Shown one piece after another: positions 52,499-61,151 of a stretch of 64,000 bases of DNA. Position 1 is the first letter of the stretch; the number at the start of each line of letters is the position of its first letter. The position numbers were made by a program, and so were the translations under genes. The DNA comes from Tenacibaculum aquimarinum (GTDB lineage Bacteria > Bacteroidota > Bacteroidia > Flavobacteriales > Flavobacteriaceae): assembly GCF_022478115.1 (NCBI RefSeq), contig NZ_JAKGSC010000002.1, forward strand, positions 433,788-497,787. The letters run 5' to 3'. The notes below the pieces were generated by a model that ran no database searches, was not told the DNA's origin, and was given only the letters and a program-made list of their open reading frames with translations.

Positions 52499-53245
52499 TT
52501 ACTGTACTTTTCTTATTTTAGACTCTCCAATAATAAGTCCTTTTTTTAAGTTTGCATCTCCTTTATATAAAATTGTTGCTTCTCCATAGGCAGTTACTTT
52601 TATCTTTTTTGAGGCATTAAATTGAAAGGTTCCGTCTCCATAAGCTGTTATTTTAGTTTCTTTTGAAACTACATCTGAAGCCATAACATTACTTGCGCCA
52701 TAAGCTGTTACTTTTTGTTTATTTACAGTTCCGTTTTCGATATTTAAAAAACTTTCTCCGTAAATAGTTACATTTAATTTATCTACCTCTATATTATTAA
52801 TTGTAACTTCAGATTTTCCGTAAATTCTTAATTTACATGCTTCTTGAATTAATGGCGATTGAAATGTGATTTTTTCTTCTCCTCTTAGAGAAAATATTGC
52901 TACATCTGTATATGTAATAGTTACTTTAACTACTTTATTTTTATATAATGGAACTTTTGTTTTGTAGTCTCCATTTACTATTTTTTTGTTTTTAGTATAG
53001 GTTTTTGCTCCTTCTAAATAGACTTGTAAGGTTCCTTTATTTAATTCGTATTTAAATTTTTCTCTTGGAACACTAATATTTTCAATTGTAATAGACTTCT
53101 GATTTCCTTTTATAAAAACAGTTTCTATATGAGGACTTACAATAACTTTATCAAAACTAGCATTGAGTTCTATTGTTTCTTGTGCTTTTAATTTACCGTT
53201 GATAAATAATAGTGTTAGTAGTAAAGTAATTATTTTAAATTTCAT
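52499..53245 (-). CDS. GIN-domain (DUF2807) exported protein
   Basis: 248 aa with a signal peptide ending LKAQ. The body is a right-handed beta-helix-like pattern of repeats such as LRIYGKSEVTINNIEV, VTIYGESFLNIENGTV, VTAYGASNVMASDVV and ITAYGDGTFQFNA, about 20 residues per turn, typical of the head GIN / putative autotransporter adhesin domain DUF2807. Probable envelope or surface protein of unknown function. The AraC-family gene upstream is divergent (208 bp away). Confidence 0.85.
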   Translation of the reverse strand: MKFKIITLLLTLLFINGKLKAQETIELNASFDKVIVSPHIETVFIKGNQKSITIENISVPREKFKYELNKGTLQVYLEGAKTYTKNKKIVNGDYKTKVPLYKNKVVKVTITYTDVAIFSLRGEEKITFQSPLIQEACKLRIYGKSEVTINNIEVDKLNVTIYGESFLNIENGTVNKQKVTAYGASNVMASDVVSKETKITAYGDGTFQFNASKKIKVTAYGEATILYKGDANLKKGLIIGESKIRKVQ

Positions 53246-53453
53246 GGTTTTTAATTTAGTTTATTTTTTATGTAAGTAGTTACTAAATAAAAGACTTGAA
53301 TAATTATATTTTGTGACTCTTTTATTGATTTTTTTTTGCAAAAAAAATGAATTTATCGCTTTTTTAAGCCTAAAAAGTTGAATAACCAATAAAATAAATT
53401 ATTTCTGCTTTTTTATTTAAAAAATGTACTATTTTAACAAAAAAAAGTGAAAA

Positions 53454-54260
53454 ATGAATTTAACTTATTATAAAATTCTTAAAACTAATCACTTAGTCGA
53501 GGAATTTTTTCATATTTCATATTCAAATAAAATTATTCCATTTAACACCATATTAATTCCTTTTGGTTTTTCAGGACTTAGTTATATTTATAATTCTGGA
53601 CAAAATATTTTTTTAGATAATAATGAGACTAAAATTAAAGGTTTAATTTTAAGTGGCCAATTCAATAAATCAAGTAAACTTAATGTGGAAGAAGCAGGTT
53701 TTTCTTGTGGAATAAGCTTTAAACCTACGGCTTTACATAAACTAACTAATTTAAACATCTCTAAGTTTACAAATAAACATAGCTTAACTGAACTATTGAA
53801 TAAAGATTTAACAAGAAAATTTGAAGTAATTTTTAACTCTCATAATAACGATTTTGAAAATTTGTTTAATGATTTAGAAAACTTATTACTTAGTTTTACT
53901 TTAATTGAAAACAAAAACACAATTGCTATAGACAAAGCAATAGATTTTATACACAAAAAACAAGGAATGGTTTCTGTAAAAAATTTATTGGAAATAGTAC
54001 CTTTTGGGCAGAAAACATTAGAAACTCAGTTTAAAAAAATGATTGGATTAACCCCTTCCAAATACATGAGGATTTATCGTTTTAAAAAATTAATGGAGAA
54101 ATATGAAAATAATAAAATAGAATTAAAAGATTTAGTTTACATGTATAATTATTATGATGAATCTCACTTCTCTAAAGATTTTAAAGCATTTACGTCAAAA
54201 TTACCTAATGAATATTTTAAAGAAGATTTCTCACTTATAAAAGAGGCGCTAAAAAAGTAA
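53454..54260 (+). CDS. AraC-family transcriptional regulator
   Basis: 268 aa. A cupin-like N-terminal region of the DUF6597 type (about 1-130, FHISYSNKIIPFNTILIPFGFSG) precedes a C-terminal AraC DNA-binding domain (about 160-255): first helix-turn-helix VSVKNLLEIVPFGQKTLETQFKK, then GLTPSKYMRIYRFKKL, and second HTH with YYDESHFSKDFKAF. Target genes are unknown; divergence from the GIN gene and proximity to the repeat protein make both candidates. Confidence 0.85.
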   Translation: MNLTYYKILKTNHLVEEFFHISYSNKIIPFNTILIPFGFSGLSYIYNSGQNIFLDNNETKIKGLILSGQFNKSSKLNVEEAGFSCGISFKPTALHKLTNLNISKFTNKHSLTELLNKDLTRKFEVIFNSHNNDFENLFNDLENLLLSFTLIENKNTIAIDKAIDFIHKKQGMVSVKNLLEIVPFGQKTLETQFKKMIGLTPSKYMRIYRFKKLMEKYENNKIELKDLVYMYNYYDESHFSKDFKAFTSKLPNEYFKEDFSLIKEALKK

Positions 54261-54270
54261 CTTACGATTA

Positions 54271-54315
54271 TTTACAATAGTATTTCATTTATTTTATTAA
54301 CTTAGCTATTGTAAA
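54271..54315. other. Inverted repeat downstream of the AraC gene
   Basis: Arms TTTACAATAG (54271-54280) and CTATTGTAAA (54306-54315) with a 25-nt spacer. It is a weak terminator or an operator for the gene at 54475. The rest of the 54261-54474 gap holds no other recognised signal. Confidence 0.4.
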
Positions 54316-54474
54316 CTTATGTAAATATTTATATATGTTTTGGGGGAAACACTTTAAATAATAAGTTTTTATGAGTTGGTATAAAATGTACTAGCTCATT
54401 TTTTTTTAATAGAACTGTCACAACTTAACTTTCTTTTGGTCTTTAAAGTGTAATCAATCTAAAAAACAATAAAG

Positions 54475-55245
54475 ATGAAAAATACAGCTACACTACTATT
54501 TCTTTTATTTATAACTGCAGGATTTTCTCAAAAAACTATAGAGGCTTCAGATTTATTAAAAGACATTAAAGACGGAAAAACAATTACAATTTCTAATGCA
54601 ACCATAGAAGGTGTATTAGATTTAACTTACATGGACGATGCTTTACCAAAATTACCAAAAAGAAGAAAATGGTGGAATAATGGTGGAAGTAACGAAGTAA
54701 CTAAAATTATAGAAAGTAAAATTTCATTTATAAACTGTGTATTTACCGATGATGTTTTAGCCTACATTCCAGATGAAGACAGCGGTTATACTTTTACGGC
54801 CGATTTTGAAAGCACAGTTACTTTTAAAGATTGTACCTTTGAACGTAAGGCTATGTTTAAATATTCTGATTTTGAAAGAGATACAGACTTTTCAGGAACT
54901 AAATTTAAAGACGACAATACTTTTAAATATGCGAAATTTGATAGAGCTATAAGCTTTAATAATACCATTTTTGAAGAACCTGCTACTTTTAAATATGCTG
55001 AGTTTAGAGAAAACGTAAGTTTTGCAAATTCTATTTTTAAAGAAACAGCAACTTTTAAATACTCTAAATTTAAAGATGGAGTATCTTTTAATAACACCAA
55101 GTTTCAAGAAGATTTAAATTTAAAATATACTAAAGTAACTGGGCAATTTGATACTAAAAATATGGAAGTATCTTATGAAATTGACACAAAATACACATCA
55201 ATTAACGGTAGAGGTTTTAGTAAATCTGATTTAAAAAACAAATAA
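54475..55245 (+). CDS. Exported protein with 11-residue Phe repeats (pentapeptide-like)
   Basis: 256 aa with a signal peptide ending GFSQ. From residue 117 to about 215 there are nine consecutive 11-residue units with Phe at positions 1 and 6 (Phe117, 128, 139, 150, 161, 172, 183, 194, 205, and Phe122 to Phe210 likewise). Alternate units begin FKYxxF and FxNTxF, so the higher-order period is 22. This resembles pentapeptide-repeat beta-helices but has a 5+6 step in place of a strict five. Function unknown; periplasmic or outer-membrane location inferred from the signal peptide. Confidence 0.75.
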   Translation: MKNTATLLFLLFITAGFSQKTIEASDLLKDIKDGKTITISNATIEGVLDLTYMDDALPKLPKRRKWWNNGGSNEVTKIIESKISFINCVFTDDVLAYIPDEDSGYTFTADFESTVTFKDCTFERKAMFKYSDFERDTDFSGTKFKDDNTFKYAKFDRAISFNNTIFEEPATFKYAEFRENVSFANSIFKETATFKYSKFKDGVSFNNTKFQEDLNLKYTKVTGQFDTKNMEVSYEIDTKYTSINGRGFSKSDLKNK

Positions 55246-55263
55246 GAATTTCAAATATTTCAC

Positions 55264-55299
55264 AAAAAAATCCGCTGTTTACAAACAGCGGATTTTTTT
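55264..55299. terminator. Bidirectional terminator between convergent genes
   Basis: Perfect arms AAAAAATCCGCTGTTT and AAACAGCGGATTTTTT with a short AC loop. It overlaps the stop codon of the THUMP methyltransferase gene (55298) by two bases. Confidence 0.9.
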
Positions 55300-56500
55300 A
55301 TTCATCTTCGTCAGAATTATTCAGAAGAGTTTCAAAACGATCTCGTTTCTTTTCCTTTCTACTTCCTTCATACAATTCGTACTTTACAAATCTAGTATCT
55401 AAATCTCCATTTTTAAGTGGAATTCTCTTTGATGTTCTTAATCCAACATTTTTTAAAGCGTCCATGTCAGAAGTAATTAACCAAGCTGTAGAACCTGGAT
55501 AATTATTTTTTAATGTATCTCCTATTTTACCATAAAACTCATTTACATCAATGTTTAATCGCTCTCCATAAGGTGGATTAAACAAAATTGTAGTATTACC
55601 AAAAACCTCTTTCTTAGAATTAAAAAAGTTAACATGGTGTATTCCAATAAACTCTTCTAAATTGGCGTTAATAACGTTTTGTTTTGCTTTATTAACAGCA
55701 GATGGTGCTTTATCAAACCCCATAATTTTAAAATGCGAATTTGTAATTTTCTTTAACAAAGAATCTTGAATTGTATAATACAAGTCTTCATTATAATCCT
55801 TCCAATTTTCAAAACCAAAATGCTTACGGTTAATATTTGCCGGAATATTATTAGCAATCATTGCAGCCTCAATTAAAATTGTACCAGAACCACACATTGG
55901 ATCAATAAAATTTTCATCACCAGTATAACCAGAAAGTAGTACCAAACCAGCCGCTAAAACTTCGTTAATTGGCGCAATATTGGTAGCACTTCTATAACCA
56001 CGTTTGTGTAAAGAATCTCCAGAAGAATCCAAAGAAATAGTTAACCATTCTTTCTGAATATGAATATGCACTTTTACATCCGGATATTTTAAATCTACAT
56101 TAGGTCTCTTGCTATATTTATGTCTAAAATAATCTGCAATTCCATCCTTTGCTTTTAAAGAAATATAGTGAGAGTTAGATGTAAAATTCTTAGAATTTAC
56201 AACAGCTCCAACAGCAAAAGTTCCTTCAACATCTAAATATTTTTCCCACTTAATTTTCTGTATTGCTTCGTATAAATCTTCCTCATCATACACCTTGCAA
56301 AACTTAATAGGTTTTAAGATTCTAATAGCAGTTCTTAACGCAATATTTGCTTTGTATAAAAAACCTTTATCACCTCTAAAACTTACGCTTCTAATTCCTT
56401 CTTTTACATCTTGAGCACCTAATTTCTTAAGCTCATTTGCCAACACACCTTCCAAACCTTTCATGGTAGTTGCGGTCATTTTAAAGTCAGTTCTTTCCAA
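55298..56500 (-). CDS. THUMP-domain 23S rRNA guanine methyltransferase (RlmL N-half type)
   Basis: 400 aa. A ferredoxin-like/THUMP region (about 1-165, LEGVLANELKKLGAQDV) precedes a Rossmann methyltransferase with DPMCGSGTILIEAAMIANN (about 205-223) and the catalytic NPPYGERL (about 310-317). This is the RlmL/YcbY N-half architecture, expected to modify guanine in 23S rRNA at N2. The C-terminus is a basic/acidic tail (KEKKRDRFETLLNNSDEDE). Repeat copy B lies in its leader if the -7 box at 56630 is used. Confidence 0.9.
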   Translation of the reverse strand: MERTDFKMTATTMKGLEGVLANELKKLGAQDVKEGIRSVSFRGDKGFLYKANIALRTAIRILKPIKFCKVYDEEDLYEAIQKIKWEKYLDVEGTFAVGAVVNSKNFTSNSHYISLKAKDGIADYFRHKYSKRPNVDLKYPDVKVHIHIQKEWLTISLDSSGDSLHKRGYRSATNIAPINEVLAAGLVLLSGYTGDENFIDPMCGSGTILIEAAMIANNIPANINRKHFGFENWKDYNEDLYYTIQDSLLKKITNSHFKIMGFDKAPSAVNKAKQNVINANLEEFIGIHHVNFFNSKKEVFGNTTILFNPPYGERLNIDVNEFYGKIGDTLKNNYPGSTAWLITSDMDALKNVGLRTSKRIPLKNGDLDTRFVKYELYEGSRKEKKRDRFETLLNNSDEDE

Positions 56501-56520
56501 AATCTTTATTTTTTATTTAG

Positions 56521-56599
56521 GCGTTACCACAAGGGTAGCGCTTTACACTATATCTTTTTTTCGTACCTCAAAAAAGGATGCCGTTTCAATCGCTAACGC
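56521..56599 (-). repeat. Long-hairpin intergenic repeat, copy B (short form)
   Basis: 79 bp bounded by GCGTTA and TAACGC. On the minus strand it reads GATTGAAACGGCATCCTTTTTT, then (after a short GAGGTACG tip) AAAAAAAGATATAGTGTAAAGC and a GGTAACGC end, matching copy A without its long central arm. It lies between divergent genes, unlike copies A and C. Confidence 0.75.
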
Positions 56600-56629
56600 G
56601 CACAACAACATGTACTTATTTTGCAACCA

Positions 56630-56637
56630 CAAAAGTA
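56630..56637 (-). promoter_or_regulatory. -7 box TACTTTTG of the THUMP methyltransferase gene
   Basis: A minus-strand TAnnTTTG match 129 bp before the start codon. Use of this promoter would place repeat copy B inside the mRNA leader. Confidence 0.4.
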
Positions 56638-56784
56638 GGTTAAAAAATTGGTTATAAAAATGTAAGAAATGCCTATTTTTACGACCTTAAAATTATGAAA
56701 GCCCATAATGGGCAATTGACATAAGAAAACTATTTTCTTACCAATATTTTAAGTAATAATTACCTAATTTTTAGAATTTTTTAA

Positions 56785-57507
56785 ATGATTGTTGACTGGT
56801 TTACATCTTGGTTTAATACACCATATTATCATATCTTGTACAAACATAGAAATGATAACGATGCGCAATTGTTTATGAAAAACATTACGCAGTTTTTACA
56901 ATTACCAACAACAGCGCATATAGCAGATTTACCTTGCGGTAAAGGGCGTCATGCAGTTTTCTTAAACTCACTTGGTTATAAAGTAACAGGAGGAGATTTA
57001 AGTGAAAATAGTATAAAACATGCTAAACAATTTGAAAATGACAATTTAAAATTTGAAGTTTGGGATATGAGAAATCCCTTACAAAACAAATACGAAGCTA
57101 TTTTTAATCTCTTTACAAGCTTTGGTTATTTTGAAGCAGATAGTGAAGATATTACCGTTTTAAAATCCATGAAAAATGGATTAAAAGAAGACGGATATTT
57201 AGTTTTAGACTTTTTAAATGTTGCTAAACTAAGAGAAAGCATTGTAAAAAAGGAAACAAAAACCATAGACAATATCGAGTTTCACATTCAGCGAGAAATC
57301 AAAAACGGATTCATATTAAAACACATTTCTTTTTTTGCAGACGGTAAACAGCACAACTATACGGAACAAGTAAAGTTTTTAGAATTAGAAAAATTTCAAC
57401 AATATTTTGAAGAAGTAGGTTTAGAAATACAACAAATTTTTGGTAATTATAAACTAGAAACTTTCGAAGCAAAAACATCTGATCGTTTAATTTTTGTATT
57501 AAAATGA
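56785..57507 (+). CDS. Class I SAM-dependent methyltransferase
   Basis: 240 aa. The SAM motif is ADLPCGKGRHAVFLNSLGYKVTGGDLS (about 45-71), followed by WDMRNPLQNKYEAIFNLFTSFGYF and EDGYLVLDFLN. The family is a small Rossmann methyltransferase of unknown substrate; the CGxGR pattern resembles the thiopurine/ubiquinone-type branch. The ZIP transporter gene overlaps its stop codon by four bases (ATGA), so the two are co-translated. Confidence 0.87.
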   Translation: MIVDWFTSWFNTPYYHILYKHRNDNDAQLFMKNITQFLQLPTTAHIADLPCGKGRHAVFLNSLGYKVTGGDLSENSIKHAKQFENDNLKFEVWDMRNPLQNKYEAIFNLFTSFGYFEADSEDITVLKSMKNGLKEDGYLVLDFLNVAKLRESIVKKETKTIDNIEFHIQREIKNGFILKHISFFADGKQHNYTEQVKFLELEKFQQYFEEVGLEIQQIFGNYKLETFEAKTSDRLIFVLK

Positions 57508-58181
57508 GTTATTTCTTATTAATTTTATCTGTTATATTAGGCGCTATTTTAGTTTTATTTAAAAAACCAAATAAGAACTTAGTACGTTTACTTTTAGCTT
57601 TTAGTGGTGCATATTTATTATCTGTAACTATTTTACATCTTTTACCGGAAGTTTATAAACATACTTCTAACGTTAAAAATGTTGGTATTTTAATTCTAGT
57701 TGGTATTTTATTACAATCTGTTTTAGAATCATTTTCTAAAGGAGCAGAACATGGGCATATTCATTTACACACTAACGACAAAAAATTTCCTTGGTTATTA
57801 TTTGTAAGTTTATGTATACATGCATTTTCAGAAGGTTTACCGATACATCATGCAAATGATAATTTATTATGGGCAATTATTGTGCATAAAATTCCGATTG
57901 CAATAGTATTAACAACCTTTTTATTACATGCAAAATATAGCAAGCAAAAAGTTATTTTATTTTTAGGATTGTTCTCTTTAATGAGTCCTTTAGGTATGTT
58001 TTTATCTAATTACCTACCAATTTTAGAAACCTATAATACAGAAATTACCGCATTTATAATTGGTGTATTTTTACACATTTCAACTATAATACTTTTTGAA
58101 AGCACGGAAAATCATAAATTTAATTTTCAGAAATTTGGAGCCATTTTATTAGGGATACTTCTTACAGTATTTACTTTATAG
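57504..58181 (+). CDS. ZIP-family metal transporter
   Basis: 225 aa with about 7-8 hydrophobic helices. It has the His-rich loop HGHIHLHTN (about 85-93), and in the later helices HAFSEGLPIHHA and HKIPIAI, the metal-binding residues of ZIP proteins that import Zn2+ or other divalent cations. It is coupled by overlap to the methyltransferase gene. Its stop codon overlaps that of the convergent cupin gene by six bases. Confidence 0.88.
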   Translation: MSYFLLILSVILGAILVLFKKPNKNLVRLLLAFSGAYLLSVTILHLLPEVYKHTSNVKNVGILILVGILLQSVLESFSKGAEHGHIHLHTNDKKFPWLLFVSLCIHAFSEGLPIHHANDNLLWAIIVHKIPIAIVLTTFLLHAKYSKQKVILFLGLFSLMSPLGMFLSNYLPILETYNTEITAFIIGVFLHISTIILFESTENHKFNFQKFGAILLGILLTVFTL

Positions 58182-58544
58182 TTCTTCTTCCCGATTTACT
58201 AAATCAATAGAAAAAGCAGGCAAACAAACAGCTAAATAAACACATTCCTCAGCAAAAGGATTAGAATATTGCACTCGTGTGTTTTTTTCAATTTTTATAG
58301 ATTGACCAGCTTCTAAAACAACTGTTTCATCTTCTATTATAAATTGCTTTTTACCACTAATAATATAAGTATATTCATCAAACTTGGGTGTTTGAAAAGG
58401 TTCTGACCAACCAGAAGGAGCAATCATGTGGGCAATGCTTACCTGAGAATTTTTATCAGTAGCATTACCAAAATGTTCTTTTATTATTTTCCCATCTGTT
58501 GTTGGAACTACAAACGGAGTTTTTTGTATTGTATATTTTTTCAT
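58176..58544 (-). CDS. Cupin-domain protein
   Basis: 122 aa small beta-barrel (cupin 2). The core segments are GWSEPFQTPKFDEYTYIISGKKQFIIEDETVVLEAGQSIKIEKNTRVQYSNP by position 45-96. The usual metal-binding histidines are largely absent (Pro-Phe-Gln in place of HxH), so it may be a non-metal cupin. Function unknown. It is the last gene of a four-gene minus-strand run starting with the HerA-like ATPase. Confidence 0.82.
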   Translation of the reverse strand: MKKYTIQKTPFVVPTTDGKIIKEHFGNATDKNSQVSIAHMIAPSGWSEPFQTPKFDEYTYIISGKKQFIIEDETVVLEAGQSIKIEKNTRVQYSNPFAEECVYLAVCLPAFSIDLVNREEEL

Positions 58545-58545
58545 A

Positions 58546-58941
58546 CTAATAAGGAAAGTAAACTATATTATAAACACTTTCAACATCTTTTTCTATATCT
58601 GTAAACTCATCAAAATCCTTTTCAACATAATAATAATTATCAGCTTCTTCAATACTTAATTCTTCTAAATATTTTGTAGCTAAATTAGCTAATTTGGAGT
58701 TAGATTTATTCATAGAACCAATTGCTAATCTTAAAGTATTTAAATGCGTTTTATCGTTTAAAAGGCAGCCTATAATACCTATACTCTCAGGTTCTACAGC
58801 AATACATTTTAAAAGAATTTTTCTTTCTTCCTTATCTATTTCAATATCATTATCTAAGTAATATTGAAGAATTACCCTTCTTTCAAACTGCGAATTAGGA
58901 TATAAAATAGTTTCTTTGTTATTTAAAATAGAAAAACTCAT
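58546..58941 (-). CDS. Unrecognised acidic helical protein
   Basis: 131 aa, no signal peptide. Mostly helical with an acidic C-terminal third (EEADNYYYVEKDFDEFTDIEKDVES). I recognise no family or motif. It starts 6 bp after the lipoprotein gene and is 1 bp from the cupin gene, so it is translated as part of the same operon. Confidence 0.65.
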   Translation of the reverse strand: MSFSILNNKETILYPNSQFERRVILQYYLDNDIEIDKEERKILLKCIAVEPESIGIIGCLLNDKTHLNTLRLAIGSMNKSNSKLANLATKYLEELSIEEADNYYYVEKDFDEFTDIEKDVESVYNIVYFPY

Positions 58942-58947
58942 TTCCTA

Positions 58948-59511
58948 TTAATTAAACCAAATTATAAAAGACTTAATTTTTGCTAAATCAGGAATTTGTT
59001 CTTTACTAACTTTTTGCATGTTGTTTTCTTTTATTCCTAGTTCTTCTTTGTCAATTGCAATAGTAGCGTTTAATTCGTCTAAAAATAAAGATGCTGAAGA
59101 AAATGAAGTTTCAACTTTATTAATAATATTATTTGCGTTAATTTCCTCAAAAGTAGATTTTAAATTTAAACCAGACGCAGTTTTATAACGTTCATCTAAA
59201 ATTTTAATACTCTTTATTGTAGATGTTAAATCTAATTGTTCTTTTGGAGTAATTGTTAAAAGATGCTTACCTCCTTTTTCATAGATTTCATATTCATCAT
59301 CATCTTGAAAATAATTATCGCCTTTAGCTCCTTCGCTTAAAATTTTAACAATAGAGTCGTTTTCAAAAATTGTTTCTAACTCTTCTATAGTAGTCTCTGT
59401 AGTTAATTGGCCAACTTTTCCTTTGGCAACATCAAATTTACCGCCATTTCCACATTTTATAAATACTAATGAAATTAATAATACTGTTACTAGTTTAAAT
59501 ATGTTCTTCAT
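58948..59511 (-). CDS. Unrecognised lipoprotein
   Basis: 187 aa. A lipoprotein signal ends VFIKC (Cys21) followed by GNGGKFD. The body begins with GQLTTETTIEELETIFENDSIVKIL, has a Lys/Thr-rich middle, and ends in a hydrophobic IKSFIIWFN. No family recognised. It lies 17 bp after the HerA-like ATPase gene, a pairing worth testing across relatives. Confidence 0.7.
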   Translation of the reverse strand: MKNIFKLVTVLLISLVFIKCGNGGKFDVAKGKVGQLTTETTIEELETIFENDSIVKILSEGAKGDNYFQDDDEYEIYEKGGKHLLTITPKEQLDLTSTIKSIKILDERYKTASGLNLKSTFEEINANNIINKVETSFSSASLFLDELNATIAIDKEELGIKENNMQKVSKEQIPDLAKIKSFIIWFN

Positions 59512-59528
59512 TTTTATGTTTAGTTTTT

Positions 59529-61049
59529 TTATAATACTTTTTTTAAGATACCGAATACGCTTCTAATAAATGTGGCACTTGTAAGTACCTTTATAATTGG
59601 GTTTTGTCTTGTGCTTTTTCTACTAGTAGAAGAACTTCTTTTACGTGTTTTTTCTTTTTCTTTACGTTCTGCTTCTTCTGTTTTCTCTTTGTTTATTTTA
59701 TCTATTTTACCATTAAGCATTTCATAAGCACTTTCTCTATCTACTTCTTCATTATACTTTGGTATTAGTCTAGAGTTATCTAAAACTTGTTTAATTTCCT
59801 TTGGTGTTAAAACGTCCATTCTACTCATTGGAGCGCGTAACATTGTTCGCGCTAATGGAGTTGGAATTCCTTTTTCATTTAAAACAGAAACAAATGCTTC
59901 TCCAATTCCTAATTGTGTTAAAACGTCTTTAGTTACATAATATTTTGAATCTGGATAGTTTTCTGCAGCTAATTTAATTGCTTTTCTATCTTTTGCAGTA
60001 AAAGCTCTTAAAGCGTGTTGAACTTTCATACCTAATTGCGCTAAAATATCTTCTGGCACATCTTTAGGGTTTTGAGTTACAAAATACAACCCAATTCCTT
60101 TAGATCTAATTAACTTAACAATACTTTCTATTTGACTTAATAATGCCTTAGAAGCTTGGTCAAACACTAAATGTGCTTCGTCTATAAAGATTACTAGCTC
60201 AGGTCTTCCACTATCTCCTTGCTCAGGAAAAGTTTCATATACTTCAGCTAATAATTGTAGCATAAAGGTTGAAAATAATTTTGGTCTATCTTGAATATCT
60301 GTTAAACGTAAAACTGAAATTAATCCACGTCCATTTTCATCAATTCTAGTTAAATCTTCAACTTCAAAAGATTTTTCACCAAAAAACAACTCACCACCTT
60401 GCTGTTCAATTTCTACTATTTTACGTAAAATTGAACCTGTACTTGCAGTAGAAATTCGTCCGTATTCAGATTGAATTTCTTCTTTTCCTTCAGCAGTTAC
60501 AAATTGTAATATTTTTTTGAAGTCTTTTAAATCTAATAATGGTAATTTATTATCATCACAATATTTAAAAATAATGGCTACAATACCAGATTGAGTTTCC
60601 GTTAAATCTAAAATTCTTGAAAGTAAAACAGGACCAAATTCAGAAACGGTAGCACGTAAACGAACACCATCTTGTTCAGATATTGATAAAATTTCTATAG
60701 GAAACTTTTTAGCTTCAAAATCGAAACCAATTTTTGCATGACGTTCATCAATTTTTGCGTGTCCAGGACTTGGTTGTGCCAATCCACTTAAATCACCTTT
60801 AACATCCATTAATAAAACAGGAATTCCTTGTTCCGACATGTTTTCTGCCAAAACCTGCAAAGTTTTTGTTTTACCAGTTCCTGTTGCTCCAGCAATTAAA
60901 CCGTGTCTATTTAATGTCTTTAAAGGTATCTTAACAAACGCATCTGTTATTGTTTCTTCGCCTAACATTGCTGCTCCAAGGTTAATAAACTCACCTTTAG
61001 TTTTATAACCTTCGTTAATATAATTTAAGAATTCTTCGTTTTTACTCAT
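59529..61049 (-). CDS. HerA-like ATPase (DUF853/YjgR type)
   Basis: 506 aa. Walker A is GATGTGKT (54-61), Walker B is LVIFIDEAH (about 286-294), and an arginine-finger-type segment lies at GMKVQHALRAFTAKDRKAI. The C-terminal tail is strongly charged (KINKEKTEEAERKEKEKTRK) and Ser-rich. Proteins of this HerA/FtsK-superfamily branch (YjgR) are widespread in bacteria with unclear cellular role. It heads the operon ATPase-lipoprotein-unknown-cupin. It is not accompanied by NurA, so a DNA-end-resection role is unsupported. Confidence 0.88.
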   Translation of the reverse strand: MSKNEEFLNYINEGYKTKGEFINLGAAMLGEETITDAFVKIPLKTLNRHGLIAGATGTGKTKTLQVLAENMSEQGIPVLLMDVKGDLSGLAQPSPGHAKIDERHAKIGFDFEAKKFPIEILSISEQDGVRLRATVSEFGPVLLSRILDLTETQSGIVAIIFKYCDDNKLPLLDLKDFKKILQFVTAEGKEEIQSEYGRISTASTGSILRKIVEIEQQGGELFFGEKSFEVEDLTRIDENGRGLISVLRLTDIQDRPKLFSTFMLQLLAEVYETFPEQGDSGRPELVIFIDEAHLVFDQASKALLSQIESIVKLIRSKGIGLYFVTQNPKDVPEDILAQLGMKVQHALRAFTAKDRKAIKLAAENYPDSKYYVTKDVLTQLGIGEAFVSVLNEKGIPTPLARTMLRAPMSRMDVLTPKEIKQVLDNSRLIPKYNEEVDRESAYEMLNGKIDKINKEKTEEAERKEKEKTRKRSSSTSRKSTRQNPIIKVLTSATFIRSVFGILKKVL

Positions 61050-61136
61050 CTTTAAAATTTTAAACGCTTTTATTTAAAAATCACGTAAAAATAGGAAAAA
61101 TCATTATTAAAACATTCATAAAAATTGAATGTTACT

Positions 61137-61144
61137 TATCTTTG
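61137..61144 (+). promoter_or_regulatory. queE: -7 box TATCTTTG of queE
   Basis: A perfect TAnnTTTG 7 bp before ATG 61152. It lies within the longer TTG-initiated frame from 61125, so that frame's start cannot be used from this promoter. Confidence 0.6.
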
Positions 61145-61151
61145 CACTCTT

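Noticed and set aside
54786..55107. Minus-strand frames within the repeat protein gene
   Set aside because: They are shadows caused by the strong periodicity of the repeat on the plus strand.
59529..61049. HerA-like ATPase as a HerA-NurA or anti-phage SIR2-HerA system
   Set aside because: No NurA nuclease or SIR2-type effector is encoded next to it; the YjgR-type family is widespread.
61125..61151. N-terminal extension of QueE from a TTG codon
   Set aside because: The promoter box lies within it.
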